A stretch of DNA of 64,000 nt from JAGVSR01 sp964458265 (GCA_964458265.1 CAYWIF010000011.1:25082-89081); one strand, 5' to 3'; positions 30,716 to 41,021 are shown, counted from the stretch's first letter. Notes: generated by a model not told the origin, from the letters alone. A program made the numbers and translations.

Positions 30716-32536
30716 ATGTGTGGCATCGTCGGCATTCTCTCCAACAAGCCGGTCGCAATCGACCTTGTCGATGCGCTGCGCCGCCTCGAATACCGGGGTT
30801 ACGACAGCGCCGGCATCGCGACTCTCGAGAGCGGCCACCTCGACCGGCGGCGTGCCGAAGGCAAGCTGCGCAATCTCGAAACGCGCCTGCACGACGAGCC
30901 GTTGCAGGGTCACGTCGGCATCGGTCATACCCGCTGGGCCACGCACGGACGGCCGACCGAGCGCAACGCGCATCCCCACATGAGCGCCAAGGTCGGCGTC
31001 GTCCACAACGGCATCATCGAGAACTATCGCGAGCTGAAGGCCGAACTCACGGCGCGCGGCCACGTCTTCGAAACCGACACCGACACGGAGGCCGTCGTCC
31101 ATCTCGTGACCGACGGACTGGACAACGGCCTGGAGCCCATCGCGGCAACCAAAGCAGCTCTCCATAAGCTCCAGGGAGCTTTCGCGCTGGGCATCATTTT
31201 CGCCGGTCACGACGACCTGATGATCGCCGCGCGCAAGGGCAGCCCGCTCGCCATCGGCTACGGTCCCGGCGAAGTCTATCTTGGGTCCGACGCCATCGCA
31301 CTTGCTCCCTTTACCGACACGATCACGTATCTGGACGAGGGTGACTGGGCGGTCATGCGCCGCTCGGGCGTCGAGATCTACGACGAAGCCGGCGAGCGCG
31401 TGGACCGGCCGAAAATCAAATCTGTCGCCAGCGCGCTTCTCGTCGACAAGGGCAACCATCGCCACTTCATGGCAAAAGAAATCCATGAGCAGCCCGAGGT
31501 CGTCAGTCACACGCTCGCCAACTACCTCGATATGGGCGCCGGCACGATTGCGTTCCCCGATCTCGGCATCGACTTGGCGACGATCCCGCGCGTCACGATT
31601 TCGGCGTGCGGAACGGCCTACTACGCCGGACTCGTCGGCAAGTACTGGATTGAGCGCTACGCCCGCGTGCCCGTCGAAATCGACATCGCATCCGAGTTCC
31701 GATATCGCGAGGCGCCACTCATCGACGGCGGCCTGGCCGTCTTCGTCTCTCAGTCGGGCGAGACCGCCGACACGCTGGCAACGCTGCGTTACTGCAAGGC
31801 CGGCAAGCAGCGCATTGTGTCGATCGTCAACGTCCGCACGTCCACGATCGCGCGCGAGAGCCACGCCGTCCTGCCCACGCTCGCCGGCCCCGAAATCGGT
31901 GTGGCCTCGACCAAGGCTTTCTCCTGCCAGCTCTCAGCGCTGGCCTGCCTCGCCATCGCCATCGGCCGCGCCAAGGGAACGATTACTCCGGCGCTGGAGG
32001 CCGAACTCGTCAAGGCGCTGATCGAAGTACCGCGCCTGATGTCGTCCATGCTGCACTCGGACAGGCAGTACGAGGAACTGGCGCAATATCTTTCGAAAGC
32101 CAGGGACGTGCTCTTCCTGGGCCGCGGCATCAATTATCCGCTCGCCCTCGAAGGCGCGCTGAAGCTCAAGGAAATCTCCTACATCCACGCCGAAGGCTAC
32201 GCCGCCGGCGAACTGAAACACGGTCCCATCGCGCTGATCGACGAAAACGTGCCCGTGATCGTCGTCGCGCCCGACGATGATCTGTTTGAGAAGACCGTGT
32301 CCAATATGCAGGAGGTTGCGGCCCGCGGCGGCCAGATTATCCTCATCTCGGACGCACCGGCGGAGAAGACCGGCTGCAAACTTGTGGCCCATATCAAGGT
32401 GCCGAAGGGCCACGGCTTCGCCAACCCGCTGCTCTACGCCGTGCCGATCCAACTCATCGCGTACCATACGGCCGTGACCATGGGCACGGACGTGGACCAG
32501 CCGCGCAACCTCGCGAAATCGGTCACCGTGGAGTAG
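30716..32536 (+). CDS. glmS: Glutamine--fructose-6-phosphate aminotransferase
   Basis: 606 residues. The protein starts Met-Cys-Gly-Ile-Val-Gly, so Cys2 becomes the N-terminal nucleophile of the glutaminase domain (1-240). Two SIS sugar-isomerase domains follow, with Ser-Gln-Ser-Gly-Glu-Thr near residue 346 and the Ser-Thr-Lys-Ala-Phe motif near 400. It makes glucosamine-6-phosphate, feeding GlmU. Functionally linked to the preceding glmU gene. Confidence 0.98.
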   Translation: MCGIVGILSNKPVAIDLVDALRRLEYRGYDSAGIATLESGHLDRRRAEGKLRNLETRLHDEPLQGHVGIGHTRWATHGRPTERNAHPHMSAKVGVVHNGIIENYRELKAELTARGHVFETDTDTEAVVHLVTDGLDNGLEPIAATKAALHKLQGAFALGIIFAGHDDLMIAARKGSPLAIGYGPGEVYLGSDAIALAPFTDTITYLDEGDWAVMRRSGVEIYDEAGERVDRPKIKSVASALLVDKGNHRHFMAKEIHEQPEVVSHTLANYLDMGAGTIAFPDLGIDLATIPRVTISACGTAYYAGLVGKYWIERYARVPVEIDIASEFRYREAPLIDGGLAVFVSQSGETADTLATLRYCKAGKQRIVSIVNVRTSTIARESHAVLPTLAGPEIGVASTKAFSCQLSALACLAIAIGRAKGTITPALEAELVKALIEVPRLMSSMLHSDRQYEELAQYLSKARDVLFLGRGINYPLALEGALKLKEISYIHAEGYAAGELKHGPIALIDENVPVIVVAPDDDLFEKTVSNMQEVAARGGQIILISDAPAEKTGCKLVAHIKVPKGHGFANPLLYAVPIQLIAYHTAVTMGTDVDQPRNLAKSVTVE

Positions 32537-32730
32537 GCCAGGGGCGCGGGTCCGGAATCGTGCGTGTTGCGCCGTTAACCCTTTTGCGCGCACAAACCGG
32601 CCGGATAACTGAAAGCACCAGCGGTGGGAAGGCTTGTGCGGAACATGCCCCACAATTGCCACCCCGCGGCGCTTGACATACAAGGTGGATCGAAAGGTCC
32701 GTGTACCGCGTGCTCAGCCGTGATCGGGGG

Positions 32731-34002
32731 ATGACTGGAAGTATGCACGCCAAGCGAATGATGCTCGCTGCCGCTAGCGCGGTCGCAGTTCTTGCTGCGC
32801 CGGTGCACGGCCATGCGCAGACCGTGCCGGCTGCCCCAGCAGCCGAGAAGAAACCCTCGGCAACGGGCGTGAAATCCTACGAGGCTGGCACGAAGGCATT
32901 TGAAGCGGGCAAGTTCGCCCCCGCCATTCAGTCGCTGTCGAATGCCCTCAACGCCGGCGGCTTGTCCAGCCAGCAGATGGCCAAGGCGCTTTACTATCGC
33001 GGCGCGGCGTATCGCAAGACGGGCAAGGCGGCGCAGGCCATCTCCGACCTGACCTCCGCGGTCTGGTTGAAGAACGGCCTCAGCGACGCCGATCGCGCCG
33101 CGGCCATGGAGCAGCGGCAGGCCGCCTATCAGGAAGCAGGCCTCGGCAATGCGACGCCGATTGGCACCCCGCCTCTCGATGCCCCGGCTGCCACGGCTGC
33201 GATCCCTCCCGCCGGTCCGCCGGCACCCGCGCCGGCTGCATCGGCGTCTCCACCGGCAGCCCCTGCGGTCGCCACGTTGCCAGCGGGCCCCGCTGCCGCG
33301 ACCCCTGCCGACAGCGCAACGTCGTCGTGGACGGCCACCAACGCCAAGGCCGCCGCCGAAGCGTCCGTACCCAGCGTTCCGGCAGGCGGCTATGCGTCGT
33401 TGTCGTCGCCAGATGCTCCCACGTTGTCGGCGCTGCCGCACGGCGACGCCGCCCCGGCGGCGTCCCCCGCGCCGCTCGCGGGTGTCGGCACCGCCATCAG
33501 CAACGCCGGCAGCGCCGTCACCGGCTTTTTCGGCAATATGTTCAGCGGCAACGCCACTACCGCCACCACCGAACCTTCGGCCGCCGTCGCCACCGCCACC
33601 GCGCCGCCAGCAACACCGCCACCACCAACCGTCCAGGCACCACCGGTTGACGCTGACTGGAGTTCCGGCACGAGCGTATCTCCAGGACGTGAGTCCAAGC
33701 CGGCCAAGGCACCGCCCAAGTCCGCAGCTGTAGAAAAACCGCGCGCCGCGAACGGCAGCAAATATCGCCTGCAGGTCGGCATCGTTCGTTCGCGCGAGGA
33801 AGCCGAAGGCATCACGGCCACACTGCGTTCTGATTACGCCGCAGCGATCGGCGCTGCTTCACCCGCGATTGACGAGGTCACGTTTGGCAACGGCACATTC
33901 TACCGCGTTCAGGTCGGCCCCTTCGCGAGCGCCGCCGAGCCCGGGCAGCTTTGTACGACCTTGAAGCCGAAGGGATTCGACTGCCTCGTCGTCACGAAGT
34001 AG
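32731..34002 (+). CDS. Exported TPR and SPOR-domain protein
   Basis: About 423 residues. Signal peptide (cleavage after Gly-His-Ala), two TPR-like helical repeats (about 50-135, with YYRGAAYRKTGKAAQAI), a very long Ala/Pro/Thr-rich disordered linker (140-340), then a clear SPOR domain to the C-terminus (YRVQVGPFAS, LCTTLK, DCLVV). Predicted periplasmic peptidoglycan-binding protein. Start codons at 32701 (GTG), 32731 and 32743 are all possible; 32743 has the tidiest signal peptide with GGAAG upstream. Confidence 0.8.
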   Translation: MTGSMHAKRMMLAAASAVAVLAAPVHGHAQTVPAAPAAEKKPSATGVKSYEAGTKAFEAGKFAPAIQSLSNALNAGGLSSQQMAKALYYRGAAYRKTGKAAQAISDLTSAVWLKNGLSDADRAAAMEQRQAAYQEAGLGNATPIGTPPLDAPAATAAIPPAGPPAPAPAASASPPAAPAVATLPAGPAAATPADSATSSWTATNAKAAAEASVPSVPAGGYASLSSPDAPTLSALPHGDAAPAASPAPLAGVGTAISNAGSAVTGFFGNMFSGNATTATTEPSAAVATATAPPATPPPPTVQAPPVDADWSSGTSVSPGRESKPAKAPPKSAAVEKPRAANGSKYRLQVGIVRSREEAEGITATLRSDYAAAIGAASPAIDEVTFGNGTFYRVQVGPFASAAEPGQLCTTLKPKGFDCLVVTK

Positions 34003-34059
34003 CTGGCCCGTCGCGCGCCAACCGTTGACGGCAACACTCTCGCGCCGCACGATACCGCC

Positions 34060-34848
34060 ATGACGCGCGAACCGCTCAATGCCCAGTCGCCACCCGACCC
34101 CACCGCCACCGAAGGCGAAGCTATGCTGGCGGAAGGCCTCAAGCGGCTGGCCCACGACGACCCTGCCATACCGCTCCGGCTCGGTGCGCGGCTGCGCAAC
34201 TATTTCCTGACGGGCATCATCATTGTCGGCCCGATCGCAGTCACGGTGTACCTCATCAAATGGTTCATCGATTTTGCCGACGACTATGTGAAGCCGCTCA
34301 TCCCGTCGATCTATCTGCCCGAAACCTACCTCCCGTTCGCCATTCCGGGGATGGGTGTCCTGTTCGGAATTCTTGGATTGACGATCATCGGCTTCCTCGG
34401 CGCAAATTTGTTGGGCCGCTCGCTCATCTCCGGCGGCGAAATGGTGCTCGACCGGATGCCGATCGTGCGCAATGTCTATCGGGCCCTGAAGCAAATTTTT
34501 GAAAGCGCGGTGACGGCGACGGAATCAAAACGCGCCTTCCAGAAGGTGGGCCTGATCGAATTTCCGTCAAAGGGCCTTTGGTCGATTGTCTTTGTCACGG
34601 GCGAGGCCGGTGGCGAGGTCGCAGCGGCCAAACCCGGCGGCGAGACCGACCTCGTCGCCGTATTCATGCCGACGGGAATCGTACCGCCGACCGGCTTCGT
34701 CTGCTATGTTCCCCGCCGTGACGTCACGCTCTTGAAGATGAGCGTAGAAGACGCCGCCAAAATCGTCATCTCCGCCGGAATGGTCACCCCCGACCAGCAA
34801 ATGGCGCGCTTGAAAAAGCTGGCGGACGCAGCGAAGAAAACGGTCTAG
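34060..34848 (+). CDS. DUF502 membrane protein
   Basis: 262 residues. Two transmembrane helices (about 46-70 and 98-124) with Gly-Ile-Ile-Ile-Val-Gly-Pro-Ile-Ala-Val-Thr and Pro-Gly-Met-Gly segments, then a soluble beta-rich domain with Tyr-Arg-x-Leu-Lys-Gln and the Pro-Thr-Gly-x-x-Pro-Pro-Thr-Gly motif that marks DUF502. Function not established; plant relatives (COV) are needed for vascular patterning. Its stop overlaps the convergent recG stop by four bases. Confidence 0.92.
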   Translation: MTREPLNAQSPPDPTATEGEAMLAEGLKRLAHDDPAIPLRLGARLRNYFLTGIIIVGPIAVTVYLIKWFIDFADDYVKPLIPSIYLPETYLPFAIPGMGVLFGILGLTIIGFLGANLLGRSLISGGEMVLDRMPIVRNVYRALKQIFESAVTATESKRAFQKVGLIEFPSKGLWSIVFVTGEAGGEVAAAKPGGETDLVAVFMPTGIVPPTGFVCYVPRRDVTLLKMSVEDAAKIVISAGMVTPDQQMARLKKLADAAKKTV

Positions 34849-36959
34849 GCCGCACGGAACAGCCGAACCGCCTCGTCGCATTCGAACAGATACAGCAACG
34901 TGCGGAGTGCCCGCCCGCGCGGGCTTGTCAAAGACGGATCCCGCTCCAGGATGAGCTTGGCGTCGTCGCGGGCGGCAGCAAGCAACATGGAAAATCCCGG
35001 AACATCGGCAACACGGAATTCGGGCATTCCGCTTTGCCGCGCGCCAAGGACTTCGCCGCCGCCGCGCAATTCCAGGTCTTTCTCTGCGATCTCGAATCCG
35101 TCTTCGGTCGCCTCCATCATGGCTAGGCGTTCCTTGGCTGTCTCACCCAGCGGCTGCGCGTAGAGCAGCATGCAGAAACTTTCTCGCGAGCCACGCCCCA
35201 CACGCCCCCGCAACTGATGGAGTTGCGCGAGCCCGAACCGTTCGGCGTGTTCGATTACCATGATGTTGGCGTTCGGCACGTTGACACCCACTTCGATCAC
35301 CGTGGTCGCAACTAGAATGCGCAGTTCGTTTTTTGCAAACGCCGCCATCGTTGCGTCTTTCGCTGGCGCCGACATGCCGCCGTGCAACAGACCAACCGTC
35401 TCGCCGAAGAGTTGCTTCAGATGAGCATGCCGCTCTTCCGCAGCCGCCAGCTCCGACACGTCCGAACTCTCGATGAGCGGGCAGACCCAGTAAACCTGCG
35501 CCCCCTCTTGAAGCTGGAGACGAATGCGATCTATGAGCTTTTCCATCGCCTCCGTCGGCACGGCCTTGGTCACGATCGGCTTTCTGCCGGCCGGCTTCTC
35601 GGTCAGCTTGGACACGTCGAGATCGCCGTAGTGCGTCATCAGAAGCGTGCGCGGAATGGGCGTTGCCGTCATCACGAGCATGTTGGCGCCCCCGTCGCCG
35701 CCCTTCATCTGCAACGCGAGTCTCTGGTGCACACCAAAGCGATGCTGCTCGTCGATGACGGCAAAGGCCAGATCGCGGAACACGACGTCATCCTGAAACA
35801 GCGCGTGCGTTCCAATCAACAGGTCGATCTCACCTGCCTTGAGCGCATCGAGCAGATGCTCGCGCGGCTTTCCCTTCTCCCGCCCCGTAAGCAAACCGAT
35901 GCGCAGCCCCGCAGACTCCGCCAAAGGAGCGATGGTTTCCAGGTGCTGGCGCGCCAAGACTTCCGTTGGCGCCATGAGCGCAGCCTGTGCACCGGCTTCC
36001 GCCGCGATCGCCATCGCCATCAAGGCCACGACGGTTTTGCCCGACCCCACATCGCCTTGCAGCAGCCTCAGCATCCGGTTCGGCGCAGCCATATCGCGGG
36101 CGATGTCATCGATCGCCTTGCGCTGAGAATTCGTCAACGCGAAGGGCAGCGCCTTGATGATCCGCGCACGAATGCGCCCGTCGCCTTGCACCGGCCGGCC
36201 ACGCTGCGCCTTAAAGCTCTGCCGGACGATGCCGAGCGCCAGTTGATTGGCAAGCAGTTCATCGTACGCCAGCCGCTGCCACGCCAGCGAAGCCGGCGAA
36301 ACGTCTACGGCATCGTCAGGGACGTGCAGCCGGCGCACCGCATCGGCAAACCCGCTCCATCCGCGCGCATTAAGCCAGGCCGCATCCTGCCATTCTGCAA
36401 GCGGCGGCACCCGGTCCACGGCCTGCCGGGCAGCTTTCAAGGCAACCTTGGCGGTCAGTCCTGCCGTCAGCGGATAAACCGGCTCGAGCAAGGGGAGTTC
36501 GGCCCGCTTTTCTTCCGTCACGATATAATCGGGGTGCGCCATCTGGAGTGTGTCGCCGTAGCGCTCGGCGCGGCCCGACACGTACCGGATTTCGCCGACC
36601 GGCAACTGCCGCTCGACGAAACTCGGCTCCGCGCGGAAGAAAACGAGATCGAGCCGGCCCGTTTCGTCTTCGGTCGAGACCTTGTAGGGAACCTTTGCAT
36701 TCCCGCGCGGCGGCGCCTTGTGTTTCAGCACACGGACCTTGAGCGTCACGATCGTACCTGGAACGGCATCGGCGACCGTCGGCTCCGCGCGCCGGTCCAC
36801 CACCCCCGTGGGCAGATGCCAGAGCAGGTCGAGGACGCGCAGCTCACGGACGCCCGGCGGCAGCCGGAGCGCCTTCTTCATCAACACAGCCAGCCGCGGA
36901 CCGATGCCCTTCAGGGTTTCCACGGGAGCGAAGAGGGGTGTGAGGTCGTCAGGCCGCAT
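34845..36959 (-). CDS. recG: ATP-dependent DNA helicase RecG
   Basis: 704 residues. N-terminal wedge/OB domain (about 50-180) that grips branched DNA, then superfamily 2 helicase motifs: Walker A Gly-Asp-Val-Gly-Ser-Gly-Lys-Thr near residue 302, DEQH near 403, a Thr-Ala-Thr-Pro-Ile-Pro-Arg motif III, and the Gln-Leu-His-Gln-Leu-Arg-Gly-Arg-Val-Gly-Arg motif VI. It reverses stalled forks and processes recombination intermediates. Divergent from sdhE. Confidence 0.97.
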   Translation of the reverse strand: MRPDDLTPLFAPVETLKGIGPRLAVLMKKALRLPPGVRELRVLDLLWHLPTGVVDRRAEPTVADAVPGTIVTLKVRVLKHKAPPRGNAKVPYKVSTEDETGRLDLVFFRAEPSFVERQLPVGEIRYVSGRAERYGDTLQMAHPDYIVTEEKRAELPLLEPVYPLTAGLTAKVALKAARQAVDRVPPLAEWQDAAWLNARGWSGFADAVRRLHVPDDAVDVSPASLAWQRLAYDELLANQLALGIVRQSFKAQRGRPVQGDGRIRARIIKALPFALTNSQRKAIDDIARDMAAPNRMLRLLQGDVGSGKTVVALMAMAIAAEAGAQAALMAPTEVLARQHLETIAPLAESAGLRIGLLTGREKGKPREHLLDALKAGEIDLLIGTHALFQDDVVFRDLAFAVIDEQHRFGVHQRLALQMKGGDGGANMLVMTATPIPRTLLMTHYGDLDVSKLTEKPAGRKPIVTKAVPTEAMEKLIDRIRLQLQEGAQVYWVCPLIESSDVSELAAAEERHAHLKQLFGETVGLLHGGMSAPAKDATMAAFAKNELRILVATTVIEVGVNVPNANIMVIEHAERFGLAQLHQLRGRVGRGSRESFCMLLYAQPLGETAKERLAMMEATEDGFEIAEKDLELRGGGEVLGARQSGMPEFRVADVPGFSMLLAAARDDAKLILERDPSLTSPRGRALRTLLYLFECDEAVRLFRAA

Positions 36960-37090
36960 GATGCCGATCTAGCCGGAATACCGGGCGGACGCTATAGAAC
37001 CCACGCCGCCACTCCGGATGCAGGAAACGGTCGAACTTTGCAACGTCAAGCATTCTCGCCCAATCCCCACAGCAACGGCCGCCCTGGTTC

Positions 37091-37375
37091 ATGCAACACT
37101 CCATCGACCCTGATGATCTCGAATACCGCCGCCGACGCGCCCTTTGGCGCGCGACGCACCGCGGCACCAGGGAACTGGACCTCTTAATCGGCGCGTACGC
37201 GCACGCAACGCTTGGATCGATGACGGCCGTTGAACTGGCGCGATTTGAGGATTTTCTCCTTCAGCAGGAGACGGAACTGCAAGCGCTGCTGCTTTCGCCA
37301 GTCACCGCCCGCGACGTACCTTTTGCCGATATCGTCAACGCCGTGCGCGCCTTCCACGGAATGCCGCCAGCGTGA
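37091..37375 (+). CDS. sdhE: FAD assembly factor SdhE
   Basis: 94 residues. The family motif Arg-Gly-Thr-Arg-Glu (variant of RGxxE) is at residues 24-28, in the helix that contacts the flavoprotein. SdhE promotes covalent FAD attachment to succinate dehydrogenase SdhA. The stop codon overlaps a GTG that opens the mfd frame, so the two are likely translated together. Confidence 0.93.
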   Translation: MQHSIDPDDLEYRRRRALWRATHRGTRELDLLIGAYAHATLGSMTAVELARFEDFLLQQETELQALLLSPVTARDVPFADIVNAVRAFHGMPPA

Positions 37376-37395
37376 GGGATACAGAACCGCTTACG

Positions 37396-40300
37396 ATGAC
37401 AGCCAAGCATGACACCATTCTCTGCGGCGTGCCCGAGGGCCTCGACGCCCTCGTGCTGTCGAATATGGTCCAGGAAGCCGGCAGTCACGCCGCGCCGGGT
37501 CTGCACCTCCATGTCGCGCGCGACGATCGCCGCGCCGAGGAGATCGAGAACGCGCTGAAGTTCTTCGCGCCAAAGGTGAAGGTCATCTCGTTTCCGGCCT
37601 GGGACACCGTACCCTACGATCGCGTCGGCCCCAACGCGGACATCGTCGCCAGACGCATCACGGCTCTGGCCAAACTGGCGCACGGCGGACGCAAGGACCC
37701 GACGATCGTTCTGACGACGGTCAATGCGATCCTTCAGAAGGTGCCGCCGCGTCTCTTCATCAAGAATGCCATGAAGATCTTGGCGCCCGGCCAGCGCATC
37801 GACATGGGCGAACTCGCGCGCCGGTTGTCACTCGCCGGCTATACGCGCTCATCGAGTGTCATGGAGCCCGGCGAATTCGCCGTTCGCGGCGGCATTCTTG
37901 ACCTCTTTTCCCCCGGCCGCCAGACCCCGATCCGCCTCGACTTCTTCGGCGATACGATCGAGAGCATCAAATCATTCGACATCGAAACACAACGCTCTCT
38001 GAAGCCGGTTTCGAAAGTTGTCTTGATGCCGGTGTCCGAAGTCGCCTTCGGCGAGCACCCCATCGCGCTCTTCCGCCGCCGCTATGTCGAACTCTTCGGC
38101 GGCGCCACGGGCGACGATCCGCTCTACGAAGCTGTGAGCGCCGGCCGCCGCTTCCAAGGCCAGGAACACTGGCTGCCGTTCTACCACGAGAAGCTCGAAA
38201 CACTGTTCGACTATGTCCCCGGCGCGAAGACCTCCTTCGACCATAACGCCGAAGACGTCGTCAAAGCGCGCTTCGAACAGATCGGTGAACACTACGAAGC
38301 GCGTGTCGAAGGCCTGGAGACAAAGACCTTCGGAGCGGAGCCCTATAAGCCCGTTCCGCCCGACCAGATGTTCCTCGACGCGAAAGCGTGGGCTGAGGCC
38401 CTTGGCTCGCACCATATCGTCCGTCTCACGGCCTTCGAGCAGGCGGAACGACCCAACGTACGCTCGATGCAAGCCCGCAAGGGCAAGACATTCGCGCTCG
38501 AACGCCAGAACCCTGACCTCAACGTCTTCGACAGCGTCGTCGATCACATCCGCGCGCTCCAAATCGGCAAACGGCGCGTCATCGTCGTAACCTGGACACC
38601 CGGTGCCCGCGAACGCTTGAGCCATCTCCTGACCGAACATGGTCTGAAGGATGTGCGCAAAGTCGACAGCTACGACGAGGCGCTCGCCCTGCCAGGCGAC
38701 ATCACCGCGCTCGGCGTGCTCGGCATCGAGGAAGGCTTCGAAACGCCAACGCTGGCCGTCATCGGCGAACAGGACATCCTGGGCGACCGCCTCGTCCGTC
38801 CTCGCCGCAAGCTCAAGCGCGCCGCCAGCGTTCTGACCGAAGCGACCAGCCTTTCCGTCGGCGACCTCGTCGTCCACGCCGACCACGGCATCGGCCGCTT
38901 CGCCGGTCTCAAAACAATCACTGCGCTCGGCGCCCCCCACGATTGTCTCGAACTCATCTACGCTGGCGGCGATAAGCTCTACCTGCCGGTCGAGAACATC
39001 GAGCTCCTCTCCCGCTATGGCTCGGATGAAGGCGACGGACAGCTCGACAAGCTCGGCGGCGGTGCCTGGCAGTCGCGCAAGGCTCGGCTGAAAAACCGCC
39101 TGCGCGAAATCGCCGGCGAGCTGATCAAGCTCGCAGCGCTGCGCCAATTGAAGGAAGCCCCCGCCGTCTCGCCGCCGACTGGTGCGTGGGACGAATTCGT
39201 CGCCCGCTTCCCTTATGACGAGACCGAAGATCAAGCACTGAGCATCGAAGCCGTCCTCACCGACCTTGCTTCAGGCCGCCCCATGGACCGCCTCGTCTGC
39301 GGCGACGTCGGCTTCGGCAAAACGGAAGTGGCGCTGCGCGCCGCGTTCGTCGCCGCCTTAAACGGCATGCAGGTCGCCGTCGTCGTGCCGACAACACTCC
39401 TCGCCCGTCAGCATTACAAAACCTTCTCCGAACGCTTCCAGGGCTTGCCCGTTAGGGTCGCACAAGCTTCACGACTCGTGTCGGCCAAGGATTTGGCCGA
39501 AGTCAAAGCCGGCCTGAAGGAAGGCAAGATCGACATTGTCGTCGGAACGCACGCGCTGCTGGGTAAATCTATCGAGTTTGCTCGATTGGGCCTGATCGTC
39601 GTCGACGAAGAGCAGCACTTCGGCGTCACGCATAAAGAGCGCCTGAAAAAGCTGCGCGAAGATGTCCATGTCCTCACACTCTCCGCCACGCCTATTCCAC
39701 GCACGCTGCAACTGGCACTCACCGGTGTCCGCGAACTCTCCCTCATCACGACGCCGCCGGTCGATCGGCTCGCCGTGCGCACGTTCATTTCGCCGTTCGA
39801 TCCCGTCATCCTGGCCGATGCGCTCAAACGCGAACGCGCCCGCGGCGGCCAGAGCTTCTATGTCGTGCCCCGAATTTCCGACCTCGACGAAGTCGCCGAA
39901 TTCCTGCGTGAAGTTGTGCCGGAGTTGAAGGTCGCGCGCGCCCATGGTCAGTTGACGCCGACCGAACTGGAAGACGTGATGACCGCCTTCTACGAGGGTC
40001 AGTACGATGTCCTTCTTTCGACAGCGATCGTGGAGTCCGGCCTCGACGTTCCCAACGCCAACACGCTCATCGTCCACCGCGCCGACATGTTCGGCCTCGC
40101 GGCTCTCTATCAGTTGCGCGGCCGCGTCGGACGCTCCAAGCGCCGCGCGTATGCCTATTTCACCACACCGCCAAACCGCGTCCTCACCGAAGGCGCCGAC
40201 AAGCGCCTTAAAGTTCTCCAATCGCTGGATACGCTGGGCGCCGGTTTCTCGCTCGCCTCCCACGACCTCGACATTCGCGGCGCGGGTAACTTGCTTGGCG

Positions 40301-40875
40301 AAGAGCAGTCCGGCCACATCCGCGAAGTCGGCTTCGAGCTTTATCAGTCCATGTTGGAAGAAGCGGTCGCGGCCATGAAGGGCGGCGATCTGGGAGAAGC
40401 CGCCGACAAGTGGAGCCCCGAAATCGCGCTCGGCATGCCGGTGCTGATCCCCGAAGCCTACGTCGCCGATCTGCAACTCCGCCTCGGCCTCTACCGCCGC
40501 CTGTCGTCGCTGGAATCCCGCGCCGACATCGACGGCTTCGCCGCCGAATTGGTCGACCGCTTCGGCGAGCTTCCCGACGAAGTGCGCTACCTGCTCGACG
40601 TGATGGAAATCAAGGGCCTCTGCCGCGCCGCCAACATCGCCAAGGTCGATGCAGGCCCCAAGGGCGCCGTCGTCTCTTTCCGGAAAAACGACTTCCCCAA
40701 CGCGGGCGGCCTTGCGCAGTTCCTGCAATCGGAACGCGCGCGGGCAAAAATGCAGCCCGACCACAAACTCGTCTTCCGCGGCGACTATGAAACTGCGAGC
40801 GACCGCATCAAAGGCGTCCGCCAACTCGTCGCCTCCCTCGCCCGCATCGCCGGTGAAGCTAAGAAAGCTGCCTAA
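37396..40875 (+). CDS. mfd: Transcription-repair coupling factor Mfd
   Basis: About 1159 residues. N-terminal UvrB-like domains (1-470), the RNA-polymerase-interacting domain (about 490-560), then RecG-like translocase motifs with Gly-Asp-Val-Gly-Phe-Gly-Lys-Thr near residue 637 and Asp-Glu-Glu-Gln-His-Phe near 737, and a C-terminal TRCF domain. It removes RNA polymerase stalled at lesions and recruits UvrA. The alternative start is the GTG at 37372 overlapping the sdhE stop (GTGA); the ATG at 37396 has only a distant AGGGA. Confidence 0.97.
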   Translation: MTAKHDTILCGVPEGLDALVLSNMVQEAGSHAAPGLHLHVARDDRRAEEIENALKFFAPKVKVISFPAWDTVPYDRVGPNADIVARRITALAKLAHGGRKDPTIVLTTVNAILQKVPPRLFIKNAMKILAPGQRIDMGELARRLSLAGYTRSSSVMEPGEFAVRGGILDLFSPGRQTPIRLDFFGDTIESIKSFDIETQRSLKPVSKVVLMPVSEVAFGEHPIALFRRRYVELFGGATGDDPLYEAVSAGRRFQGQEHWLPFYHEKLETLFDYVPGAKTSFDHNAEDVVKARFEQIGEHYEARVEGLETKTFGAEPYKPVPPDQMFLDAKAWAEALGSHHIVRLTAFEQAERPNVRSMQARKGKTFALERQNPDLNVFDSVVDHIRALQIGKRRVIVVTWTPGARERLSHLLTEHGLKDVRKVDSYDEALALPGDITALGVLGIEEGFETPTLAVIGEQDILGDRLVRPRRKLKRAASVLTEATSLSVGDLVVHADHGIGRFAGLKTITALGAPHDCLELIYAGGDKLYLPVENIELLSRYGSDEGDGQLDKLGGGAWQSRKARLKNRLREIAGELIKLAALRQLKEAPAVSPPTGAWDEFVARFPYDETEDQALSIEAVLTDLASGRPMDRLVCGDVGFGKTEVALRAAFVAALNGMQVAVVVPTTLLARQHYKTFSERFQGLPVRVAQASRLVSAKDLAEVKAGLKEGKIDIVVGTHALLGKSIEFARLGLIVVDEEQHFGVTHKERLKKLREDVHVLTLSATPIPRTLQLALTGVRELSLITTPPVDRLAVRTFISPFDPVILADALKRERARGGQSFYVVPRISDLDEVAEFLREVVPELKVARAHGQLTPTELEDVMTAFYEGQYDVLLSTAIVESGLDVPNANTLIVHRADMFGLAALYQLRGRVGRSKRRAYAYFTTPPNRVLTEGADKRLKVLQSLDTLGAGFSLASHDLDIRGAGNLLGEEQSGHIREVGFELYQSMLEEAVAAMKGGDLGEAADKWSPEIALGMPVLIPEAYVADLQLRLGLYRRLSSLESRADIDGFAAELVDRFGELPDEVRYLLDVMEIKGLCRAANIAKVDAGPKGAVVSFRKNDFPNAGGLAQFLQSERARAKMQPDHKLVFRGDYETASDRIKGVRQLVASLARIAGEAKKAA

Positions 40876-40897
40876 AGCATGGAGCGCCGCTGACTCC

Positions 40898-40945
40898 CCC
40901 TCTCCCCATCGCCTTCGATGGGGAGAGGGTCGGGGTGAGGGGCAG
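40898..40945 (+). repeat. Intergenic palindromic element, family 1 (forward)
   Basis: Perfect 14-bp arms CCCTCTCCCCATCG / CGATGGGGAGAGGG (40898-40911, 40916-40929) with loop CCTT, followed by TCGGGGTGAGGGGCAG. Same family as the inverted element at 41022-41077. Confidence 0.9.
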
Positions 40946-41021
40946 CTACTGGTGAGATCGTCGACCACCCAAGCATCGCGGGCGGACTGAGCAATTTGAC
41001 GCGCGTAACCGTCGTGCGGAT

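Noticed and set aside
35382..37187. 601-residue plus-strand frame opposite recG
   Set aside because: Shadow of recG on the other strand without recognisable domains.
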